Source: Acidobacteriota bacterium
GTDB lineage: Bacteria > Acidobacteriota > Vicinamibacteria > Vicinamibacterales > 2-12-FULL-66-21
Length of the DNA: 6,423 nucleotides
Reading direction: 5' to 3'
NCBI GenBank assembly: GCA_013697225.1
Contig: JACCXG010000621.1
Location: 1 to 6,423, forward strand
Part shown: piece after piece, positions 1 through 5,714 of the stretch
How the letters are laid out: every line of letters begins with the position of its first letter
Numbering within the stretch: the stretch's first letter is position 1
Made by a program: the position numbers and the translations under genes
Notes under the pieces: model-generated
The model's input: the letters and a program-made list of their open reading frames with translations, nothing else
Databases searched by the model: none
Told to the model about the DNA's origin: nothing

Positions 1-74
1 CCAGCCCCGACGGGGGCACACCCACACTCGTCGGGTTCGAGGGGGAGGTCCCGCCAGGCACGCGGGTTAGGTAG
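1..74 (+). CDS. metG: C-terminal end of probable methionyl-tRNA synthetase (partial)
   Basis: The frame beginning at base 3 is open from the left edge and ends at TAG 72-74, giving a 23-residue tail. It contains a Ser-Pro-Asp-Gly-Gly stretch, then TPTLVGFEGEVPPGTRVR. This resembles the last strand of the C-terminal tRNA-binding OB fold of bacterial methionyl-tRNA synthetase, which typically ends in a 'V-P-x-G-x-x-V-(R/K)' pattern. Methionyl-tRNA synthetase charges initiator and elongator tRNA-Met in the cytoplasm. In many bacteria metG lies directly upstream of tatD, as it would here, and this supports the call. The catalytic domain lies outside the window, so identity rests on a short C-terminal match plus gene order. 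The other two frames support it less: one stops at 68-70 and the other merely runs into tatD with an unremarkable Arg/Gly-rich reading. Confidence 0.55.
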   Translation, partial: SPDGGTPTLVGFEGEVPPGTRVR

Positions 75-90
75 GGGAGCGGGGAGGGCA

Positions 91-117
91 GCGCGGCGTC
101 GCGGTGGAACGCCGCGC
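91..117. repeat. Perfect 9-bp inverted repeat between metG tail and tatD
   Basis: GCGCGGCGT (91-99) and ACGCCGCGC (109-117) are exact reverse complements separated by 9 bases, so the transcript could form a very stable GC-rich hairpin. No T-run follows; the next bases are G-rich. It is therefore not a canonical intrinsic terminator. It could be a Rho-assisted or U-less terminator for metG, an mRNA-stabilising 3' end, or a structure limiting read-through into tatD. The symmetry is seen directly; the role is inferred. Confidence 0.8.
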
Positions 118-162
118 CCGCGAGGGGGGCGAGTGGGGGTGGGGCCCCACGAGCACGAAGTA

Positions 163-945
163 ATGATCGATTCGCATTGTCATCTCGCAGGCGCCGAGTT
201 CGAATCCGACCTGCCGGACGTTGTCGGGCGCGCCCGCGGCGCGGGGGTGAGGAGTGCGCTCGTCATCCTGTCCGCGGGGGACGCGGCAGAAGCCGGACGG
301 GCCGGTCGAGTGCGGGAGCTGTGGCCGGAGGTTCGCTTCTCCGTAGGTATTCACCCGCACCACGCGGGCACGACCACGGACGATCTCGACGCTCGAATCG
401 CGGATCTCGAGAGGGAGCTCACCACACAGCCAGCCGTTGCACTGGGGGAGATCGGCCTGGACTATCACTACGACTTCGCCCCCCGCGCCGTGCAGCAGGA
501 GGTGTTCCGCCGGCAACTCCGTGTGGCGCGCGAACGGCGATTGCCGGTCGTGCTGCATACCAGAGAGGCGGCTGACGATACGTTCGGGATCCTCGCCGAG
601 GAAGGGGAGGGTCTGCGTGTGGTCTTTCATTGCTTCACGGGGACAATGGCGATGGCGCGGCGTGCGCTGGCAGAGGGAGCCTGGCTGTCGTTTGCCGGGA
701 TCGTGACCTTCCCGAAGGCGACCGAACTCCGGGATGTGGCAGCGATGGTGCCTGCCGACCGCCTGCTGGCCGAGACCGACGCACCGTACCTGGCGCCCGT
801 GCCACATCGCGGCCGGCGGAATGAGCCTGCCCTGGTGGCGCACGTGGTGAGCACCCTGGCCGGTCTCCGTAGCGCCAGCGTGACCGACCTGTCCGCCCGG
901 ATCACCTCCAATTACGAGACGCTCTTCGGCGGCCCCCTTCCTTGA
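163..945 (+). CDS. tatD: TatD family metal-dependent hydrolase / DNase
   Basis: This encodes a 260-residue TatD-like protein, the usual length for the family. TatD enzymes are cytoplasmic TIM-barrel metallohydrolases with 3'-5' exonuclease activity on DNA and RNA, linked to DNA repair and RNA quality control. The metal-site residues are all visible: H5 and H7 in the N-terminal MIDSHCHL motif, E96 in GEIGLDYHYD, H132 in PVVLHTREA, H156 in VVFHCFTGT and D206 in LLAETDAPYLAP. The ATG at 163 is chosen because it places MIDSHCH at the very N-terminus, as in other family members. A GTG at 133 would add ten residues (GVGPHEHEV after the initiator) not expected in the family, although a G-rich Shine-Dalgarno-like run (122-129) lies just before it, while only a weak GAAG precedes 163. 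It sits 88 bases after the metG-like tail and is probably tied to it functionally only by gene order. YcfH/YabD-type paralogues look the same, so the exact subgroup is open. Confidence 0.93.
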   Translation: MIDSHCHLAGAEFESDLPDVVGRARGAGVRSALVILSAGDAAEAGRAGRVRELWPEVRFSVGIHPHHAGTTTDDLDARIADLERELTTQPAVALGEIGLDYHYDFAPRAVQQEVFRRQLRVARERRLPVVLHTREAADDTFGILAEEGEGLRVVFHCFTGTMAMARRALAEGAWLSFAGIVTFPKATELRDVAAMVPADRLLAETDAPYLAPVPHRGRRNEPALVAHVVSTLAGLRSASVTDLSARITSNYETLFGGPLP

Positions 946-959
946 CCGGTCCGGGAAGG
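936..959 (+). terminator. Weak stem-loop at the tatD stop codon
   Basis: CCTTCC (936-941) can pair with GGAAGG (954-959), and the 12-base loop contains the palindrome GACCGGTC (944-951). The tatD stop TGA (943-945) lies in the loop. The stem is only 6 bp and no T-run follows, so termination activity is doubtful. It is recorded as the only hairpin I could find between tatD and ispB. Confidence 0.22.
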
Positions 960-1002
960 TCTAATTCGCGCCGGAGCAATGGCTTAGCGCGTTGACACCC
1001 CC

Positions 1003-1008
1003 GAAGGA
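1003..1008 (+). promoter_or_regulatory. Ribosome binding site for the ispB GTG start
   Basis: GAAGGA lies 11 bases before the GTG at 1020. This is the best Shine-Dalgarno match in the tatD-ispB gap and supports the GTG start, although the spacing is on the long side. Confidence 0.5.
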
Positions 1009-1019
1009 AGTTCAGTATT

Positions 1020-2060
1020 GTGGATGAACCGAGAGCGGACTCCTATTCCCCCTTGAGCGACACAGCGCAGAAATCGCCCGTCTTCGCCGACCTGGCGCAG
1101 ATCTTCGAGCCGATCCGCGGCGACCTCGACGCCGTTGAGCAGGAGTTCGTACGGCACATTCAGTCCAGGGTCGCGCTCATCCCGGAAATGGGACGCTACA
1201 TCCAGACCAGCGGCGGGAAACGAGTGCGCCCGGCCGTGCTCCTGATGGCCTCGCGGCTGTGTGGTTACAGGGGTGATCGCGCCGTGCTCTACGCGTCGGT
1301 CGTGGAGTTCATCCACACCGCCACCCTGGTGCACGACGACATCATCGACGGTGCCGACCTTCGGCGGGGGCGCCTGGCGGTGCACTCGCGCTGGGGCAAC
1401 GACATCACGGTCCTGCTCGGCGACTACCTGTACATCAAGAGCATGGCCATGGCCTTGACGCAGGACTCGCTCGAGATCATCCGGCTGCTCTGCGATATCA
1501 CGCTGCGGATGATCGAAGGGGAGTTGTACCAGCTCACCAAGACGGGGGATGTCGACATCTCGGAGGAAGAGCACTTCGAGATCATCCGCCGCAAGACCGC
1601 CTTCCTCTTTGGGGGCTGCGCCGAGATCGGGGGAATGCTCGGTGGTGTCACGCCCGAACGCGCGGCGGCGCTGCGCGAGTACGGCTTCAGTCTGGGGATC
1701 ACGTTCCAGCTCGTGGACGACCTGCTGGACTACACGGCTGATGCCGCTGCTCTGGGGAAGCCCATCGGAGGGGATCTTCGGGAGGGCAAGGTCACACTGC
1801 CGATCATCCTGCTGCTTCGCGGCGGCGGCGAGGAAGCCGACGGGCTGATCCGGTCCATCGTGAACGACCGCTCGGTGACGCCGGAGCAGTGGCGGGAGCT
1901 CCTGCGTCTCCTGGCGGAACACCGGGCGACCGACCTCGCCTATGAGCGCGCTGTCGAGTACGCCGAGCGGGCCAAGAGCTGCCTGTCGGTGTTCCCTCCG
2001 AGTCGCGAGCGCGACGCGCTGCTTGCGCTCCCTGACTACGTACTCGCCCGCGACCGGTAA
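1020..2060 (+). CDS. ispB: Long-chain all-trans polyprenyl diphosphate synthase (IspB-like)
   Basis: The 346-residue protein belongs to the trans-prenyltransferase family, cytoplasmic enzymes that add isopentenyl diphosphate units to an allylic primer. Visible motifs are GGKRVRP (65-71), which binds isopentenyl diphosphate; the first Asp-rich motif DDIID (106-110) within FIHTATLVHDDIID; GDYLY (134-138); the second Asp-rich motif DDLLD (233-237); and GKPIGGDLREGK (246-257). Both Mg2+-binding motifs are intact, so the enzyme should be active. A small residue (Ala101) sits five positions before the first Asp motif, where short-chain farnesyl synthases tend to carry an aromatic. This suggests a long product such as octaprenyl or a neighbouring length, most likely for a menaquinone or ubiquinone side chain. 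The match to IspB runs to the very C-terminal Ala-Arg-Asp-Arg. The GTG start at 1020 has a GAAGGA upstream, and a TTG at 1053 would also retain the whole fold. ligA begins 11 bases after its stop, consistent with an operon. Exact chain length cannot be read from sequence; a heptaprenyl (hepT-type) product is the main alternative. Confidence 0.92.
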   Translation: MDEPRADSYSPLSDTAQKSPVFADLAQIFEPIRGDLDAVEQEFVRHIQSRVALIPEMGRYIQTSGGKRVRPAVLLMASRLCGYRGDRAVLYASVVEFIHTATLVHDDIIDGADLRRGRLAVHSRWGNDITVLLGDYLYIKSMAMALTQDSLEIIRLLCDITLRMIEGELYQLTKTGDVDISEEEHFEIIRRKTAFLFGGCAEIGGMLGGVTPERAAALREYGFSLGITFQLVDDLLDYTADAAALGKPIGGDLREGKVTLPIILLLRGGGEEADGLIRSIVNDRSVTPEQWRELLRLLAEHRATDLAYERAVEYAERAKSCLSVFPPSRERDALLALPDYVLARDR

Positions 2061-2071
2061 GCGCCTCGGGG

Positions 2072-4129
2072 ATGGGTGACCCGCTTTCCCGCCTCACGAA
2101 GCTGCGCGAGCAGATCAGGCACCACGAAGAGCAGTACTACATTCACAACAGCCCGGAGGTGTCGGACGAGGCCTTCGATCGGCTGCTGCACCAGCTCGAG
2201 CGGCTCGAAGCGGAGCATCCCGATCTGGTCACGCCGGATTCCCCCACCCAGCGGGTTGCCGGCCGGCCAACCGACAGCTTTCCCACCGTTGCGCACCTCG
2301 CGCCAATGCTCAGCCTCGACAACGCCTATGACGAGGCGGACCTGCGGGCATTCGACGAACGGGTCAGGAAGGGAGCCGGGCTGGGCGACACCGCCGTCCC
2401 GTACGTCGCCGAGCTCAAGATCGACGGGCTCAGCATCGCACTGACCTACGAAGGGGGGTCGCTCGTGCGGGGTGCCACCCGCGGCGACGGCCGCCGTGGG
2501 GAAGACGTCACCGCCAACGTGCGGACGATCCGCGCGATCCCGCTGGTGTTGCGGAACGGGCCCGCGGGACGTGTGGAGGTGCGCGGCGAAGTGTTCCTTC
2601 CGCGCGCGGCGTTCGCGCGGATGAACGCCGAACGGGAAGCGGAAGGGGAGCCGCTCTTCGCGAACCCGCGCAATGCCGCGGCAGGCACGATGCGGAACCT
2701 GGATCCGGCACTGGTGGCGCGGCGCCGGCTGGCAGCCTTCACGTACCAACTCGTGATGCCGGATGCCGACGGCCCACAGCGCCACGGCGAGACGCTTGCA
2801 GCCATGGCGGCCTGGGGGCTGCCGGTGGAGCCGCATCATGAGCACTGTGCCGGTATCGACGACGTGATCGCGTTCTGCCGCACATGGGCCGACACGCGCC
2901 TGCAGCTCGATTTCGACACCGACGGGGTCGTCATTAAGGTCGACGACCTGCGCCTTCGCGAGCGCCTGGGCACCACGGCCAAGTTCCCCCGCTGGGCGAC
3001 CGCCTTCAAGTTCCCCGCGCAGCAGGCGCACACGAAACTGCTGCGGATCGACGTCAACGTCGGCCGCACGGGTGCGAACACGCCGTACGCGGTGCTCGAG
3101 CCGGTGCTCGTCGCCGGATCCACCATCTCGATGGCGACCCTCCACAACGCCGAGGATCTCGCGCGGAAGGATCTGCGGGAGGGGGACACGGTGGTGATCG
3201 AGAAGGCAGGCGACGTGATTCCCCGCGTCGTGGCCCCGGTGCTCGCACTCCGCCCCGCCGGTTCGGTTCCCTGGACCATTCCGACCACCTGCCGCGCGTG
3301 CGGAAGCGACCTGCACCGCGACGAGGAGGAGGTCGTCTGGCGATGCGAGAACACCGCCTGTCCGGCCCGGCTCCGGAGAGGGCTGGAACACTTCGCCTCG
3401 CGCAGTGCGATGAACATCGAGGGGCTGGGGGAGTCGCTGGTGGACCAGCTGATCGAGAAGCGGCTCGTAGCCGATTTCGCGGACCTGTACCACCTTCGCG
3501 CCGAGGAGCTCGGGAGCCTTGTGGTGATGCCCCGCGCGCCCAGGTCGGATCGGGCCCTGCCGCGGAAGCTCGGCAAGGTGGGCCGGAACGTGGTCGAACA
3601 AATCGACCGCAGCAGGTCGAACGATCTCTCCCGCCTCGTTTACGCACTGGGGATCCGGCATGTCGGCGAGAAGGTCGCCGGTACGCTGGCTCGCTACTTC
3701 AGGACCATGGACGCCCTCCTGGATGCCACAGTAGACACTCTCCAGCAGGCGCCGGAAATCGGTCCCATCGTGGCCGCGTCCGTCCGCAGCTTCGCCGAAG
3801 AGCCGCACAACCGCACCGTTATCCGGAAGCTGGCGGACGCGGGCGTGAACACGGTGAGCCTCCAGCCGGCGTTCGCCGCGGTTCCGGCCGGCCCGCTGAC
3901 AGGGAAGACGTTCGTGCTGACCGGCACTCTGGCGACGATGACCCGGGAGGAGGCTGCTGCCGCCATCGAGCGTCTCGGCGGCAGGGTGTCGGGCTCGGTC
4001 AGTCGCAAGACCGCTGGGGTGGTCGTCGGCGAGGAGGCGGGCAGCAAGCTGGACAAGGCCCGGGCCCTCGGCATTCAGCTCCTCAGCGAGGAGGATTTCA
4101 GGGCGCTTATACTTGGGGAAGAGTCATGA
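2072..4129 (+). CDS. ligA: NAD+-dependent DNA ligase LigA
   Basis: This 685-residue protein seals nicks in duplex DNA during replication and repair, using NAD+ as adenylate donor. Domains in order are: Ia (about 5-70), with Y22, D32 and D36 of the NMN-binding face; the adenylation domain, with catalytic K116 in LKIDG, E173 in VRGEVF, DGVVIKV (284-290) and K313 in FKFPAQ; the OB fold (about 320-400); a Cys4 zinc finger at C407, C410, C425 and C430; helix-hairpin-helix repeats (about 440-590); and a C-terminal BRCT domain (about 607-683) with GKTFVLTGTL. All catalytic motifs are present and the length is close to the E. coli enzyme, so it should be functional and essential. The ATG at 2072 is the natural start just before the conserved N-terminal helix; only a weak G-run precedes it, suggesting coupling to ispB upstream. 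One oddity is a Pro/Arg-rich stretch of about 12 extra residues near 484-499 in the helix-hairpin-helix region. The start of htrA is one base after the stop. Confidence 0.97.
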   Translation: MGDPLSRLTKLREQIRHHEEQYYIHNSPEVSDEAFDRLLHQLERLEAEHPDLVTPDSPTQRVAGRPTDSFPTVAHLAPMLSLDNAYDEADLRAFDERVRKGAGLGDTAVPYVAELKIDGLSIALTYEGGSLVRGATRGDGRRGEDVTANVRTIRAIPLVLRNGPAGRVEVRGEVFLPRAAFARMNAEREAEGEPLFANPRNAAAGTMRNLDPALVARRRLAAFTYQLVMPDADGPQRHGETLAAMAAWGLPVEPHHEHCAGIDDVIAFCRTWADTRLQLDFDTDGVVIKVDDLRLRERLGTTAKFPRWATAFKFPAQQAHTKLLRIDVNVGRTGANTPYAVLEPVLVAGSTISMATLHNAEDLARKDLREGDTVVIEKAGDVIPRVVAPVLALRPAGSVPWTIPTTCRACGSDLHRDEEEVVWRCENTACPARLRRGLEHFASRSAMNIEGLGESLVDQLIEKRLVADFADLYHLRAEELGSLVVMPRAPRSDRALPRKLGKVGRNVVEQIDRSRSNDLSRLVYALGIRHVGEKVAGTLARYFRTMDALLDATVDTLQQAPEIGPIVAASVRSFAEEPHNRTVIRKLADAGVNTVSLQPAFAAVPAGPLTGKTFVLTGTLATMTREEAAAAIERLGGRVSGSVSRKTAGVVVGEEAGSKLDKARALGIQLLSEEDFRALILGEES
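4115..4123 (+). promoter_or_regulatory. Ribosome binding site that sets the htrA start
   Basis: GGGGAAGAG inside the last codons of ligA ends 7 bases before the ATG at 4131. It favours that ATG over the in-frame TTG at 4113, which has no comparable upstream site and would add six residues ahead of the charged signal-anchor start. Its position within ligA ties htrA translation to the ligA message. Confidence 0.6.
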
Positions 4130-4130
4130 G

Positions 4131-5609
4131 ATGCGCCGGTTCACGCTGCTGACGATTGCGCTGAGCTCCACGGTGGCGTTCCTGCTGGGCGTCATCATTG
4201 CTGGCGGAGTCACGCCCGGTGCCGTGGTGTCCACCGCCGGCGAGCGGGCGTCTGCACCGTCGGAACTGCCCAGACCTCTCAGGGCTGCCGCCATGCCCGG
4301 CGTCGTGAACTTCGCGGACGTCGCCGAGCGGATGAACGCGGCTGTCGTGAACGTGGAGGCCACCTCGAAGAGCTCCCGCGACCCGAGGCCCCGTCGAGGG
4401 GAGGTTGAGCCGCCCGGCCGCGATTACGAAGGGCCGCGGCAAGGGTCGGGCAGCGGCTTCCTGATAGACCGCGACGGCCACATCCTCACCAACCACCACG
4501 TCATCGAAGGGGCGGAGCGGATCACCGTGACGATGGCCGACGGCCGGGCGTTCCGGGGGGAGGTGGTGGGTTCCGATCCGGCGATCGACGTGGCGCTGCT
4601 GCGCATCGAGGCGGAAGGGCGCCTCCCGGAAGCGCCGCTTGGCAATTCCGATCAGCTGCGCGTCGGGGAGTGGGTCTGTGCGATCGGAAACCCGCTGGGG
4701 TACGTGCATTCCGTCACGGTTGGCGTGGTGAGCTTCGTCGGAAGGAAGCTGTTCGATCCCAGTCTGGACGACTACATCCAGACGGATGCCGCGATCAACT
4801 TCGGCAACAGCGGCGGTCCGCTGATCAACGCGGCCGGGCAGGTCGTGGGGATCAACTCCGCGATCAGCTCGCGTGCGAGCAACATCGGCTTTGCCGTTCC
4901 CATCAACCAGGCGATTGCCATCCTGCCGCAGCTCAAGGAGCACGGGCGTGTCTCGCGCGGATTCATCGGGGTAGGGCTGACCGACGTGACCCCTGCGCTG
5001 CAGCGGGCTTTGAAGTTGTCCGTGTCCAGAGGCGCCATGGTCCAGGACGTGACCGCAGGCTCGCCGGCCGAGCGCGCCGGGCTTCGTCCCTACGATGTCG
5101 TCCTCACCGTTGAAGGGCGGGCGGTCGGTAGCAACGAGGAGCTGATTCGTGATATCTCGTCCCGGCAGCCGGGGTCGCTTGCCCGGCTTGAGGTTCTGCG
5201 GGAGGGGCGCCGGCACACGATGCAGGTGAAGCTGGCCCAGCGCCCCCAGCGGGATCGCCAGGAGAACACTGAGGAGCTGGGAGCGCGCCCGCGTCCGCGG
5301 CTTCCCACGCCGAACGAGGCTCCGCTGGGCATCTCCGTGCGTGAGCTCGATCGAGGCGCGGCCGGACGCGTGGAAGTGCCGGGGGGCGTTCAGGGTGTGG
5401 TGGTCTCCCTCGTGGATCCGACCGGAGCGGCGTTTCAGTCGCCGCTGCGCCGCGGGTTCGTGATCATGGAGATCAACAAGAGGCCGGTGAAGACCGTACG
5501 GGACTACCAGCGACTTGTCGCTGCCGCCCGGCCCGGTGAGGTTCTCGCGATGTTCGTCTACGACCCCACGCTGGGCCAGCGTTCGCTCGTGGCAGTGACG
5601 GTGGAATAG
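4131..5609 (+). CDS. HtrA/Deg-family serine protease, membrane-targeted, two PDZ domains
   Basis: The 492-residue protein is a DegP/DegQ-type envelope quality-control protease that degrades or holds misfolded proteins outside the cytoplasm. The N-terminus MRRFTLLT carries Arg residues followed by a hydrophobic span (about 5-25) with no lipobox, so it is either a Sec signal peptide or an uncleaved membrane anchor. A variable Ala/Pro-rich linker follows to about 58. The chymotrypsin-like domain (about 60-265) has an intact triad: H123 in TNHHVIEG, D153 in AIDVALLRI and S227 in GNSGGP. A short Pro/Arg/Glu-rich segment (80-104) sits where DegP has its long LA loop. PDZ1 spans about 275-368, starting at RGFIGVGL; a charged Pro/Arg linker (370-397) leads to PDZ2 (about 398-491), starting at PLGISV. 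The length matches other two-PDZ members. The start is chosen from the ribosome binding site at 4115-4123 and lies one base after the ligA stop. The family cannot be split safely into DegP, DegQ or DegS here, although two PDZ domains argue against DegS. The downstream response regulator suggests, but does not prove, a link to stress signalling. Confidence 0.93.
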   Translation: MRRFTLLTIALSSTVAFLLGVIIAGGVTPGAVVSTAGERASAPSELPRPLRAAAMPGVVNFADVAERMNAAVVNVEATSKSSRDPRPRRGEVEPPGRDYEGPRQGSGSGFLIDRDGHILTNHHVIEGAERITVTMADGRAFRGEVVGSDPAIDVALLRIEAEGRLPEAPLGNSDQLRVGEWVCAIGNPLGYVHSVTVGVVSFVGRKLFDPSLDDYIQTDAAINFGNSGGPLINAAGQVVGINSAISSRASNIGFAVPINQAIAILPQLKEHGRVSRGFIGVGLTDVTPALQRALKLSVSRGAMVQDVTAGSPAERAGLRPYDVVLTVEGRAVGSNEELIRDISSRQPGSLARLEVLREGRRHTMQVKLAQRPQRDRQENTEELGARPRPRLPTPNEAPLGISVRELDRGAAGRVEVPGGVQGVVVSLVDPTGAAFQSPLRRGFVIMEINKRPVKTVRDYQRLVAAARPGEVLAMFVYDPTLGQRSLVAVTVE

Positions 5610-5714
5610 ATGTCTCCAACTCCGAAGACGGCAGCCTGGACGCGCCGCAGTCCCAGGCCCGCCTCAGTCTCGCCAATCCCAGCACCTCGGACACACGGGC
5701 GCACGATGACATGA
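5610..5714 (+). other. Possible 34-codon coupling ORF in the htrA-regulator gap (uncertain)
   Basis: An ATG directly after the htrA stop (TAGATG, 5607-5612) opens a 34-codon frame that ends at TGA 5712-5714. The stop overlaps the regulator's ATG as ATGA (5711-5714). A GGTGGA at 5600-5605 lies 4 bases before its start, whereas the regulator's own ATG has no evident ribosome binding site, so reinitiation from this ORF is conceivable. The predicted peptide is Pro/Thr/Arg-rich with no recognisable domain. Its third-position G/C is 22 of 34, lower than in the regulator's frame over the same bases (28 of 33), which argues against it being a real conserved gene. It may instead be the original regulator start knocked out of frame. 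I do not assert a protein. Confidence 0.2.

Noticed and set aside
992..1021. TTGACA at 992-997 with TATTGT at 1016-1021 as a promoter for ispB
   Set aside because: The -35 match is perfect, but the -10 matches only 4 of 6 and overlaps the GTG start codon, so the transcript would begin inside the gene. It would work only if translation started at the TTG at 1053, which has no ribosome binding site.
984..1922. 312-codon minus-strand frame opposite ispB
   Set aside because: Same artefact; low-complexity His/Gln/Arg-rich translation with no family resemblance.
2135..2180. LigA domain Ia has Tyr at 23 and Phe at 35 where the E. coli enzyme has His and Tyr
   Set aside because: These substitutions look like lost NMN-binding residues, but to my knowledge other functional LigA proteins such as the mycobacterial one have the same Tyr-Tyr and Glu-Phe-Asp patterns, so this is normal variation.
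2036..3808. 590-codon open frame on the minus strand opposite ligA
   Set aside because: It is a shadow of ligA: strong G/C at third positions removes stops from the opposite frame. The translation is His/Arg/Gly-rich with no recognisable domain, while the + strand has complete LigA motifs.
4113..4130. TTG at 4113 as the htrA start, overlapping ligA by 17 bases
   Set aside because: The ATG at 4131 has a better-spaced ribosome binding site and gives a standard positively charged signal-sequence start.
3298..4152. 284-codon plus-strand frame inside the 3' part of ligA
   Set aside because: Arg/Gly/Pro-rich translation in an alternative frame of ligA, covering the zinc finger to BRCT region; no domain and no start context.
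4107..5216. 369-codon minus-strand frame opposite htrA
   Set aside because: Same composition artefact; the + strand carries an intact protease triad and PDZ domains over this region.
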